This document shows, in pieces, positions 1-5,933 of a DNA stretch of 7,224 nucleotides. The first letter of the stretch is position 1. The number at the start of each line of letters is the position of its first letter. The DNA lies in NCBI GenBank assembly GCA_004195305.1, contig SDWN01000755.1, positions 1-7,224 on the forward strand, read 5' to 3'. Source of the stretch: Neptunomonas sp. GTDB lineage: Bacteria; Pseudomonadota; Gammaproteobacteria; Pseudomonadales; Balneatricaceae. The notes under the pieces were generated by a model that searched no databases, was not told the DNA's origin, and saw only the letters and a list, made by a program, of their open reading frames with translations. The translations under genes were made by a program, and so were the position numbers.

Positions 1-84
1 GTGTTGGTGATCGTCCTGTTGAACCTGAGCGCCGTGGCGATTCGAAATCGCCTTCGGGAAAAATACAAAGCGCTTGAACACTGA
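1..84 (+). CDS. pstA: PstA, phosphate ABC transporter permease (3' end only)
   Basis: Only the last 27 codons and a TGA stop are in the window. They encode a hydrophobic run (VLVIVLLNLSAVAIRN) followed by a basic tail ending in ALEH, which is how the final transmembrane helix and cytosolic tail of PstA-type permeases end. PstA and PstC form the membrane channel of the high-affinity phosphate importer. The identification rests mainly on position: the reading frame stops 16 bases before pstB, the usual pstSCAB-phoU order. The 27 residues alone would not identify the protein. The 5' part of the gene, and presumably pstC and pstS, lie outside the window. Confidence 0.8.
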   Translation: MLVIVLLNLSAVAIRNRLREKYKALEH

Positions 85-100
85 TTGAGTTGATATAACA

Positions 101-1009
101 ATGGCAACGATTTTGACCCCGGAAACGCTCGACCATGAAGCCCCTGGTGGGCAGGAACTTACTCGCTTCGATCACGAGCGGCGTGAGAAAAAAAGTCACG
201 GCATCGATATTCGCTCGATCAGCCGCAACTCCAACCAGCTAGACCTGTCGCAGGAGACGATTGCGCTGCAGGTCCGGGATCTGAGCCTGTATTACGGCGC
301 CAAGCAGGCGCTGAATGGGATCAGCATGGATATCCCAAAGAACCGGGTCACCGCCTTTATCGGCCCCAGTGGTTGCGGTAAATCCACGCTGTTGCGTTGT
401 TTCAACCGGATGAACGATCTGGTCGACTTCTGTCGTATCGAAGGCCAGGTGTTGCTGGATGACGCCAATATTTATGAGCGCGATGTCGAAGTTGCGGAGC
501 TGCGTCGCCGTGTCGGTATGGTGTTCCAGAAACCCAATCCGTTTCCTAAAACCATCTATGAGAATGTGGCTTACGGGCTGCGTATTCATGGCGTTAAAAA
601 GAAGCGTTTGCTGGATGAGACGGTGGAATGGGCGTTGCGCTCGGCAGCGTTGTGGGATGAGGTTAAAGATCGCCTGCACGAAAGTGCATTGGGGATGTCT
701 GGTGGTCAGCAGCAGCGTCTGGTCATTGCGCGTACCATCGCGGTCAAGCCGGAAGTGTTACTGTTGGATGAGCCTGCCTCGGCGCTGGATCCTATCTCCA
801 CCCTGAAGATCGAAGAGTTGATCCACGAATTGAAGAGGGATTTCAGCATTGTAATTGTCACCCACAACATGCAGCAGGCGGCACGGGTATCCGACTACAC
901 CGCGTTTATGTACATGGGTGACCTGATCGAGTTCGGTGCGACTGATGCGCTGTTTACCACGCCGCAGACGAAGCAGACCGAGGACTATATAACAGGACGT
1001 TACGGCTAA
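101..1009 (+). CDS. pstB: PstB, phosphate ABC transporter ATP-binding protein
   Basis: This is the ATPase that drives phosphate import through the PstCA channel on the cytosolic face of the inner membrane. The 302-residue product shows Walker A GPSGCGKST at 88-96, Q-loop Q143 within the PstB-typical VFQKPNPFPKTIYENV, signature MSGGQQQR at 199-206, Walker B LLLDEP with catalytic E224, D-loop SALD, switch H255, and the PstB ending TEDYITGRYG. Residues from about 33 (HGIDIRSISR) resemble the start of Pseudomonas PstB. The first 32 or so residues are extra, charged and probably disordered, compared with about 257 residues in E. coli. No better start lies further in, but the Shine-Dalgarno before 101 is weak, so translation may be coupled to pstA. 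The Walker B region reads DEPASALD where many PstB proteins have DEPCSALD, and the signature reads LGMSGG rather than LGLSGG. All residues needed for ATP hydrolysis are present. Confidence 0.97.
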   Translation: MATILTPETLDHEAPGGQELTRFDHERREKKSHGIDIRSISRNSNQLDLSQETIALQVRDLSLYYGAKQALNGISMDIPKNRVTAFIGPSGCGKSTLLRCFNRMNDLVDFCRIEGQVLLDDANIYERDVEVAELRRRVGMVFQKPNPFPKTIYENVAYGLRIHGVKKKRLLDETVEWALRSAALWDEVKDRLHESALGMSGGQQQRLVIARTIAVKPEVLLLDEPASALDPISTLKIEELIHELKRDFSIVIVTHNMQQAARVSDYTAFMYMGDLIEFGATDALFTTPQTKQTEDYITGRYG

Positions 1010-1045
1010 GAGTCGAAAATACCATAGCGCGCCCAGACTCTTTTT
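1008..1045 (+). terminator. Weak hairpin plus T-run between pstB and phoU (possible attenuator)
   Basis: AAGAGTC (1008-1014, overlapping the pstB stop) is the exact complement of GACTCTT (1036-1042). T1041-T1045 follow, the first two being part of the stem. The 7-bp stem is AT-rich and the loop is 21 bases, so it would be inefficient. It could lower phoU expression relative to the pst genes or mark an mRNA processing site. It could also be chance. The phoU Shine-Dalgarno (TAAGG, 1047-1051) lies just beyond it. Confidence 0.3.
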
Positions 1046-1061
1046 ATAAGGTAAGAAAAAC

Positions 1062-1781
1062 ATGGCTTTCAATAAAGACGCACATACTGATCACATCTCG
1101 CAACAGTTCAATGCGGAGCTGGAGGCGATCAAGAGCCACCTGATGACCATGGGGGGTATTGCCGAGACCCAGCTTAATCAAGCCTTGGATGCGCTGGTTG
1201 ATGGCGATGTGGAGCTGGCTCAGCGTGCGCTCAAGGCCGATGAGCAGGTCAACGCCTGGGATGTAGAGATCGAGGAGCAGTGCACCCGGATCATCGCCCG
1301 CCGCCAACCTGCAGCCAGCGATCTGCGCATGATCGTGGCGATCAGTCGTGCGGTCAACGATCTGGAGCGGATCGGCGATGAGTCCGCGGGTATCGCCAAG
1401 CATGCGATTGCACTGGCTGACGAAGGTGAGTCACCGCGAGGTTACAATGAGATTCGCCAAATCGGTAGTCTGATTCGGGAGATGGTGTCGGAGACCTTGA
1501 CCGCGTTTGCCCGCTACGATATCGATATGGCCTATAAGGTCGTGAAGAAGGATCGCGATGTAGACGACGCCTATAAAACCGCGATGCGCTCGCTGATCAC
1601 TTATATGATGGAAGACCCACGTAGCATCAGTCGGGTGTTAAATGTGATCTGGGTATTGCGCAGTCTGGAACGGATCGGCGATCTGAGCCGTAATATCAGT
1701 CAGCACCTGATCTATCTGGTGAAGGGCGTCAACGTCAGTCATTGCAGTCTGAAAGAGATTAAGCAGACCATTAAGGGTTGA
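1062..1781 (+). CDS. phoU: PhoU, phosphate signalling regulator
   Basis: PhoU is a cytosolic, peripheral-membrane protein that links the Pst transporter to PhoR and keeps the Pho regulon off when phosphate is plentiful. Loss of it causes runaway phosphate uptake in related bacteria. The 239-residue product matches E. coli PhoU (241 residues) along its length. It opens with HISQQFNAELEAIKSHLMTMGG and has the two tandem three-helix PhoU domains. Each domain carries the metal-binding ERIGD motif, at 102-106 (NDLERIGDESAGIAKHA) and 203-207 (RSLERIGDLSRNISQHL). RIIARRQPAASDLR at 77-90 and YMMEDPRSI at 181-189 are further family marks. The start is supported by TAAGG at 1047-1051, 10 bases upstream. 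It lies 52 bases after pstB and is the last gene of the operon before a strong terminator. Confidence 0.97.
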   Translation: MAFNKDAHTDHISQQFNAELEAIKSHLMTMGGIAETQLNQALDALVDGDVELAQRALKADEQVNAWDVEIEEQCTRIIARRQPAASDLRMIVAISRAVNDLERIGDESAGIAKHAIALADEGESPRGYNEIRQIGSLIREMVSETLTAFARYDIDMAYKVVKKDRDVDDAYKTAMRSLITYMMEDPRSISRVLNVIWVLRSLERIGDLSRNISQHLIYLVKGVNVSHCSLKEIKQTIKG

Positions 1782-1829
1782 CGCAGGGGGCGAGAGAGGT
1801 GTCCGGCATCGCGACCTGCCGTTACATCT

Positions 1830-1873
1830 CTACGACAAAAAAGGAGCCCTTTGCGGCTCCTTTTTTGTCGTAG
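1830..1873. terminator. Bidirectional rho-independent terminator between phoU and hupA
   Basis: A perfect 19-bp inverted repeat (1830-1848 and 1855-1873) has a 6-base loop (CTTTGC). The inner stem is GGAGCC/GGCTCC, flanked by six A on the left and six T on the right, so a G+C stem followed by a U-run forms on either strand. It starts 49 bases after the phoU stop and ends 17 bases before the end of the convergent hupA. It should therefore stop transcription from both sides. Confidence 0.95.
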
Positions 1874-1890
1874 GCATAAACTGACAGTGA

Positions 1891-2166
1891 TTAGCTGTTG
1901 ACCGCGTCCTTGAGAGCTTTGCCGGGCTTGAAGCCAACGTTATTGGCGGCAGCGATCTCTATTGCGGCACCGGTCTGGGGGTTGCGACCCTGACGGGCGG
2001 CACGGTGACGTTGTTCAAAGGTACCAAAGCCGATCAAGCTGACCGAATCACCGCGTGACAGAGCATCGGTGATGCTGTCGGTGATGGCGTTCAGCGCTGC
2101 TTGCGCTTCAGTTTTGGTTAGCCCTGCTTGCTCGGCGATCTGGGCGATCAGTTCAGCTTTCTGCAT
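1891..2166 (-). CDS. hupA: HU family DNA-binding protein (HU-alpha-like)
   Basis: HU is a small, abundant nucleoid protein that bends and packages DNA as a dimer. The 91-residue product shows the family core: GDSVSLIGFGTFEQRHRAAR at 39-58, the beta-arm tip RNPQTG at 61-66 with the DNA-intercalating proline P63, and the ending GFKPGKALKDAVN. Length is normal for HU. Residues such as KTEAQAALNAI and IAAAN look more like E. coli HupA than HupB, so the symbol is a best guess; IHF is unlikely because the arms are HU-type. The start is firm: AGGAGT (complement of 2171-2176) lies 4 bases before the ATG. It is transcribed alone, convergent with phoU and divergent from ubiC. A sigma70-like promoter is visible upstream. 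Confidence 0.96.
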   Translation of the reverse strand: MQKAELIAQIAEQAGLTKTEAQAALNAITDSITDALSRGDSVSLIGFGTFEQRHRAARQGRNPQTGAAIEIAAANNVGFKPGKALKDAVNS

Positions 2167-2202
2167 ATCTACTCCTGAGTGTTCCTTTTAAGGGATAGGG
2201 TC

Positions 2203-2231
2203 ATTAAATCAGGCACTTTTGCCAAAGGCAA
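2203..2231 (-). promoter_or_regulatory. Predicted sigma70 promoter for hupA, with a TTGCC/GGCAA palindrome
   Basis: Read on the minus strand, TTGCCT (2231-2226, 4 of 6 to the -35 consensus) is followed by a 17-base spacer and TTTAAT (2208-2203, 5 of 6 to the -10 consensus). The transcript would start near 2196 and have a leader of about 30 bases carrying the AGGAGT site. The -35 sits in a short perfect palindrome, TTGCC-AAA-GGCAA (2219-2231), which could be an operator or simply part of the promoter. Confidence 0.5.
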
Positions 2232-2330
2232 CGCTAAATTGGGTCTATGCGCGCCGGAATCTTGAAAGCAGGCTCAGGATCAAGCATCCTCTGCGCCTCA
2301 GTCACGTTTGTAACCCTAAGAAGGCCCGCT

Positions 2331-2861
2331 TTGATTGTCCTCAATAGCCTCTCTCGACAGCATTTGGCGGTACGTTGGCGCAGCTATCGACGCGTTCCTG
2401 GTCGCGTACTGCCGAGTCATTGGCTGCTCGATAGCGGCTCGCTGACGGCAAGGCTGGTGGCGCTGTCGGGCGGTGATTTTCGGGTGGAGGTGGTGGCGCA
2501 GGGGTGGCAGCGGCCCAATATCTCCGAGGCCAGGGCGCTACAGATCGACCCCCGCCTGAAGGTGCTGGTGCGTGAAGTACGCTTGCTCGGCCGTGGCCAG
2601 GTCTGGGTGCATGCGCGAAGCCTGATCCCTGCGACCACATTGACCGGACGACATCGTAAGCTGGCAACCCTGGGAAGCCGTCCCCTGGGAGAGGTCTTGT
2701 TTAGCGATCCGGGGATGCAGCGAGGTGCGATCGAAACCGCTCGGGTGCCGCTCTATTCGCCGGCTAGCCGAGCCTGGGCACGGCGCTCGGTGTTTTTTCT
2801 TGATCATAAGCCATTGTTGGTCAGCGAAGTTTTTCTCCCGCAGTTGCTGCAGCTACAATAG
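2331..2861 (+). CDS. ubiC: UbiC, chorismate lyase (TTG start)
   Basis: UbiC removes pyruvate from chorismate to give 4-hydroxybenzoate, the first committed step of ubiquinone synthesis, in the cytosol. An ATG at 2247 would give 204 residues, but nothing in the first 28 resembles UbiC and no ribosome site precedes it. TTG at 2331 has AAGAAGG (2318-2324) six bases upstream and gives 176 residues, close to the 165 of E. coli, so TTG is preferred. In that numbering the family active-site residues are present: R81 (LVREVRLL, equivalent to E. coli R76), L119 in LGSRPLGEVLF (L114) and E166 in LLVSEVFLP (E155). The pattern W..S-L-IP-TTLTG at about 92-105 also fits. Overall identity looks low, as is usual for this family. 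No convincing promoter is visible. TTGAAA at 2262-2267 is a good -35 but lacks a good -10 (CATCCT at 17 bases). ubiA follows after 55 bases. Confidence 0.88.
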   Translation: MIVLNSLSRQHLAVRWRSYRRVPGRVLPSHWLLDSGSLTARLVALSGGDFRVEVVAQGWQRPNISEARALQIDPRLKVLVREVRLLGRGQVWVHARSLIPATTLTGRHRKLATLGSRPLGEVLFSDPGMQRGAIETARVPLYSPASRAWARRSVFFLDHKPLLVSEVFLPQLLQLQ

Positions 2862-2889
2862 CGGCATTAAAAGTGCCGCCAAGCGGCGG
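2861..2889 (+). other. Two mutually exclusive hairpins between ubiC and ubiA
   Basis: Stem A pairs GCGGCA (2861-2866) with TGCCGC (2874-2879), with a 7-base loop. Stem B pairs CCGCC (2876-2880) with GGCGG (2885-2889), with a 4-base loop. They share bases 2876-2879, so only one can form at a time. Neither is followed by a T-run, so a terminator is unlikely. They may affect mRNA stability or ubiA translation. The lengths are short enough that chance is possible. Confidence 0.35.
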
Positions 2890-2916
2890 TTGTCATTGTT
2901 ACGGATCGAATTAGCT

Positions 2917-3801
2917 ATGCGTATTTCTCTCTCCGCCATTGATCGGAATAAGCTGTCGGGGTTCATTCAGTTGATGCGACTGGATAAACCGGTCGGTATC
3001 TATCTGCTGCTGTGGCCGACGCTCTGGGCTCTGTGGGTCGCGGCCCAAGGGGTGCCGGACTGGGACCTGCTGCTGATCTTTGTGCTGGGGGTGGTGTTGA
3101 TGCGCTCTGCAGGCTGCGTGATCAATGATTTTGCCGACCGTGATCTGGATGGTCATGTCGAGCGGACCCGCAATCGCCCCCTGCCCTCGGGTCGGGTCAG
3201 CAGCCGTGAAGCGCTGGTGTTGTTCGTCAGTCTCTGCCTGCTGGCGTTTGGGCTGGTACTGTTTACGGATACTCAGACGATCCTGCTGTCGTTCGGGGGC
3301 GCGGCGTTGGCTGCGCTCTATCCGTTTATGAAGCGCTACACCTACTTTCCGCAGGTGGTGCTCGGCGCGGCGTTTTCCTGGGGCATTGTGATGGCCTTCA
3401 GTGCCCAGACGGGAGAGGTGCCCAAGCAGGCCTGGCTGATCTATTTTATCAATGTGATCTGGACGGTTGCCTACGATACCCTGTATGCGATGACCGATCG
3501 AGAAGATGACCTTAAGATCGGCATAAAATCGACCGCCGTACTGTTCGCAGAGGGCGACAAGCTCGCCGTGGGCGGGTTGCAGTTGCTGGTGCTGGCGGGG
3601 CTGTTATTACTCGGTGGACAGCTCTCGTTGGGGCTGAGCTATTACCTGGGTGTGGCTGCGGCGGGTGGGCTGTTTGGTTACCAGCAGTATTTGATTCGTA
3701 ACCGTGACCCCAAAGCCTGTTTCGAGGCGTTTCTTAACAATCACTGGGCGGGAAGTCTGGTGTTTGCGGGTCTATTTTTGGATTACTTGCTGATGGGCTA
3801 G
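2917..3801 (+). CDS. ubiA: UbiA, 4-hydroxybenzoate polyprenyltransferase
   Basis: UbiA is an inner-membrane enzyme that joins the polyprenyl tail to the 4-hydroxybenzoate made by UbiC. The ATG at 2917 gives 294 residues (E. coli has 290) and begins just before the conserved FIQLMRLDKPVGIYLLLWPTLWALW. The two aspartate motifs that bind Mg-diphosphate are clear: NDFADRDLD at 70-78 followed by GHVERTRNRPLPSG, and YDTLYAMTDREDD at 186-198 followed by LKIGIKSTAVLF. About eight or nine hydrophobic segments are visible between 24 and 293. The reading frame stays open upstream to an ATG at 2725, but that part overlaps ubiC in another frame and is not UbiA-like. The Shine-Dalgarno at 2917 is poor. Translation may depend on coupling to ubiC, 55 bases upstream, and the two are probably one operon. 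Confidence 0.96.
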   Translation: MRISLSAIDRNKLSGFIQLMRLDKPVGIYLLLWPTLWALWVAAQGVPDWDLLLIFVLGVVLMRSAGCVINDFADRDLDGHVERTRNRPLPSGRVSSREALVLFVSLCLLAFGLVLFTDTQTILLSFGGAALAALYPFMKRYTYFPQVVLGAAFSWGIVMAFSAQTGEVPKQAWLIYFINVIWTVAYDTLYAMTDREDDLKIGIKSTAVLFAEGDKLAVGGLQLLVLAGLLLLGGQLSLGLSYYLGVAAAGGLFGYQQYLIRNRDPKACFEAFLNNHWAGSLVFAGLFLDYLLMG

Positions 3802-3804
3802 CCG

Positions 3805-3838
3805 TTGTAACATGAATGTCATAATTAACGGTTGTAAT
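3805..3838 (+). promoter_or_regulatory. Predicted Pho box and -10 of the phoBR promoter
   Basis: TTGTAACATGAATGTCAT (3805-3822) fits two 7-base half sites (TTGTAAC and ATGTCAT) in the 11-base direct-repeat spacing of a PhoB site. By my count it agrees with CTGTCATAWAWCTGTMAY at about 13 of 18 positions. Ten bases further is TGTAAT (3833-3838), 5 of 6 to the -10 consensus. This is the spacing at which PhoB replaces a -35, and no proper -35 is present (ACATGA lies at the 17-base spacing). Transcription would start near 3845. This predicts that PhoB activates its own operon. The site is inferred from sequence. Confidence 0.75.
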
Positions 3839-3840
3839 CT

Positions 3841-3856
3841 AGTGATGATGATCACT
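3841..3856 (+). other. Short perfect hairpin just before the phoB ribosome site
   Basis: AGTGAT (3841-3846) and ATCACT (3851-3856) are exact inverted repeats around GATG. The phoB Shine-Dalgarno begins on the next base. The predicted Pho transcript starts near 3845, inside the left arm. The full hairpin would therefore form only in longer transcripts, such as read-through from ubiA. Confidence 0.35.
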
Positions 3857-3872
3857 GGGGAGAGTTAAGCCG

Positions 3873-4565
3873 ATGTCGTTCAAACGTGTACTTATCGTCG
3901 ATGATGAAGCACCGATCCGAGAGATGCTGACATTGGCGCTGGAGATGGCCGGCTATCAATGCCAGGACGCGGATAGCGCCCAGGCGGCGATGGCGCTGGT
4001 GGTGGATAATCGCCCGGACCTGATTTTGTTGGATTGGATGATGCCCGGTATCAGTGGTATCGAACTGGCTCGGCGTTTGAAAAAAGACAGTCTGACCGCC
4101 ACTATTCCGATTATCATGTTGACCGCCAAGGGCGATGAGAACAACAAGATTTTGGGGCTGGAAGCCGGTGCCGATGATTATATTACCAAGCCTTTCTCGC
4201 CGCGTGAGTTGATGGCACGGCTTAAGGCAGTGCTGCGTCGGACTTCACCTGAAGGCGAAGGGAGTGCCGTTGAGGTTAACGGACTGACGATGGACCCCAT
4301 TTCGCACCGGGTCTCTGTTGCAGGTGAACCGTTGGAGATGGGGCCGACCGAGTTTAAACTGCTGAATTTTTTCATGACCCATCAGGACCGGGCTTTTTCT
4401 CGCGGCCAGTTACTCGATTATGTCTGGGGTGGTAATGTCTACGTCGAAGAACGTACCGTGGATGTACATATTCGCCGCTTGCGTAAGGCTCTGGGTGAAC
4501 ATCATGCCCCGCTGGTGCAAACGGTGCGCGGCATGGGCTATCGCTTCTCCAGCCAATACCAGTAG
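3873..4565 (+). CDS. phoB: PhoB, phosphate-starvation response regulator
   Basis: PhoB is a cytosolic OmpR-class transcription factor that PhoR phosphorylates when phosphate is short. It then binds Pho boxes and recruits RNA polymerase. The 230-residue product (E. coli has 229) has a receiver domain at about 4-121 with acidic pair D10/D11, phospho-acceptor D54 (LLDWMMPGISG), T84 (MLTAKGDE) and K106 (YITKPFSPREL). The C-terminal winged-helix domain runs from about 134 to 226. It contains MGPTEFKLLNFFMTH, the recognition helix VDVHIRRLRKAL at 196-207, and the wing VQTVRGMGYRF. The start is well supported by GGGGAGAG at 3857-3864, 8 bases upstream. The gene lies 71 bases after ubiA and 33 bases before phoR, and is probably autoregulated through the Pho box at 3805. 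Confidence 0.97.
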   Translation: MSFKRVLIVDDEAPIREMLTLALEMAGYQCQDADSAQAAMALVVDNRPDLILLDWMMPGISGIELARRLKKDSLTATIPIIMLTAKGDENNKILGLEAGADDYITKPFSPRELMARLKAVLRRTSPEGEGSAVEVNGLTMDPISHRVSVAGEPLEMGPTEFKLLNFFMTHQDRAFSRGQLLDYVWGGNVYVEERTVDVHIRRLRKALGEHHAPLVQTVRGMGYRFSSQYQ

Positions 4566-4598
4566 AACTCTTTTTCTAGCCACAGGGAGCGCTAACGG

Positions 4599-5933
4599 GT
4601 GCAGCATCCAGTTAAATCTCAATTCAAGCACCAGCTAGCGCTGCTGGGGTTGGCCTCGATGCTTGGTTGGGCGCTGGGGGCGATTGCCTGGTCGTTGGTG
4701 CTAGCGCTGGCAGGGATGCTGCTGTGGCATAGCTGGCAGCTGCACCGGCTGCGTGTCTGGTTGCGCAAGAGCGACCATCGTACGGTGCCGGAAAGCCGGG
4801 GTGTCTGGGGCGATCTGTTTGACGATCTGCACCGGCTGCTAAACCGTCACCGTAAGGCGGAAGACAAGCTGCGTCAGGTGATAGGTCGGGTCCAGAAATC
4901 TACCTCGGCGCTCCAGGATGCGGTGGTTATGCTCGACTCCAGCGGTGACCTGGAATGGTGGAATCGGTCTGCGCGGCGGTTGCTGGGGCTGCGCCGCCCC
5001 GACGATGTGGGCGAACCGCTCACCAACCTGATCCGTGATCCGCGCTTTCTGCGCTATCTTGAGCGGCGTGAGTTTGCTGAGCCGCTGGAGCTTCCATCCC
5101 CGATCAACAAGCGCCTTCAGTTGCAGTTCACAGTGACCGAGTTCGGTCAATCCGACCGGTTGATGATTATTCGTGATGTGACCCGGTTAAAGCAGTTGGA
5201 GCGGATGCGGCGTGATTTTGTTGGCAACGCCTCGCACGAACTGCGTACCCCGTTGACCGTAATACGAGGCTATCTGGAAACCCTGCAAGATCAATTCGGC
5301 GGCCAGCAACCCCGATTGCTGCGTGCGTTGCAGCAGATGGAGGGCCAGGCAAAGCGAATGGGTAACTTGGTCACCGATATGCTGATGCTATCGCGGCTCG
5401 AAACCACCGATAGGCCGATGGACGAACTGCCGATCGACATCGGCCGGCTGTTGCGCGAGGTGTTTGAGGATGCCTCGGCTCTGGCTCCGGATAAGGAGCT
5501 CCAGCTCCAGCTCGAGATCGATGAGCGCTACCTGCTGCTGGGACAGGAGAGAGAGCTGCTCAGCGCGTTTACCAATCTGGCAACGAACGCTGTTAAGTAC
5601 ACCCCGTCTAAGGGGCGGGTCAATATCCGTTGGCAGGTCGATGCCCTGGGCGGTCAATACGAGGTGTGCGATACCGGTGTCGGTATCGAGGCGCATCACC
5701 TGGAGCGGCTGGCCGAACGTTTTTACCGGGTGGATAATGGCCGTTCCAGTGCACAGGGCGGCACCGGATTAGGGCTGGCGATTGTTAAGCATGTGATGAT
5801 TCGGCACGGTGGAATGTTGGAAGTAGACAGCAATCCGGGCAAGGGTAGCTGTTTTCGTTGCCATTTTCCCGCTAAGTTGATGCAACTCAAGCGCACTGAC
5901 TCCACCGAAAGTGCGCTGTTGATAGAGTCTTAG
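4599..5933 (+). CDS. phoR: PhoR, phosphate-regulon sensor histidine kinase (GTG start)
   Basis: PhoR is the inner-membrane kinase/phosphatase for PhoB. It is thought to sense phosphate through the Pst-PhoU complex, not through a periplasmic domain. The 444-residue product fits that type. Two closely spaced hydrophobic segments (about 12-30 and 31-46) leave almost no periplasmic loop. A basic linker follows (47-62), then a PAS domain at about 104-195 (AVVMLDSSGDLEWWNRSARRLLG) and a HisKA domain with phospho-acceptor H213 in SHELRTPLTV. The catalytic domain has N box NLATNAVKYTP 326-336, G1 CDTGVGI 357-363, F box FYRVD 375-379 and G2 GGTGLGLAIV 387-396. GTG at 4599 has AGGGAG (4584-4589) nine bases upstream and gives a normal length (E. 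coli has 431). The gene is the second of the phoBR operon. Its stop overlaps the stop of the convergent cysZ by 4 bases. Confidence 0.97.
   Translation: MQHPVKSQFKHQLALLGLASMLGWALGAIAWSLVLALAGMLLWHSWQLHRLRVWLRKSDHRTVPESRGVWGDLFDDLHRLLNRHRKAEDKLRQVIGRVQKSTSALQDAVVMLDSSGDLEWWNRSARRLLGLRRPDDVGEPLTNLIRDPRFLRYLERREFAEPLELPSPINKRLQLQFTVTEFGQSDRLMIIRDVTRLKQLERMRRDFVGNASHELRTPLTVIRGYLETLQDQFGGQQPRLLRALQQMEGQAKRMGNLVTDMLMLSRLETTDRPMDELPIDIGRLLREVFEDASALAPDKELQLQLEIDERYLLLGQERELLSAFTNLATNAVKYTPSKGRVNIRWQVDALGGQYEVCDTGVGIEAHHLERLAERFYRVDNGRSSAQGGTGLGLAIVKHVMIRHGGMLEVDSNPGKGSCFRCHFPAKLMQLKRTDSTESALLIES
5890..5917. other. 8-bp inverted repeat inside the 3' end of phoR
   Basis: AGCGCACT (5890-5897) and AGTGCGCT (5910-5917) are exact inverted repeats around 12 bases, within the last 15 codons of phoR. 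There is no spacer between phoR and the convergent cysZ, so this is the only strong stem near the junction. No T-run follows on either side, so if it helps end transcription it would need Rho or mRNA 3'-end protection. It may be accidental. Confidence 0.3.

Noticed and set aside
2341..2807. Several antisense ORFs across ubiC, and similar ones across pstB, phoU, phoR and ubiA
   Set aside because: They lie opposite well-identified genes, lack ribosome sites, and show low-complexity or arginine/proline-rich composition typical of antisense shadows.
2725..2916. N-terminal extension of UbiA from an ATG at 2725
   Set aside because: The stretch overlaps ubiC in another frame, has no UbiA-like residues, and would make the protein 64 residues longer than the family. 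The conserved N-terminus begins right after ATG 2917.
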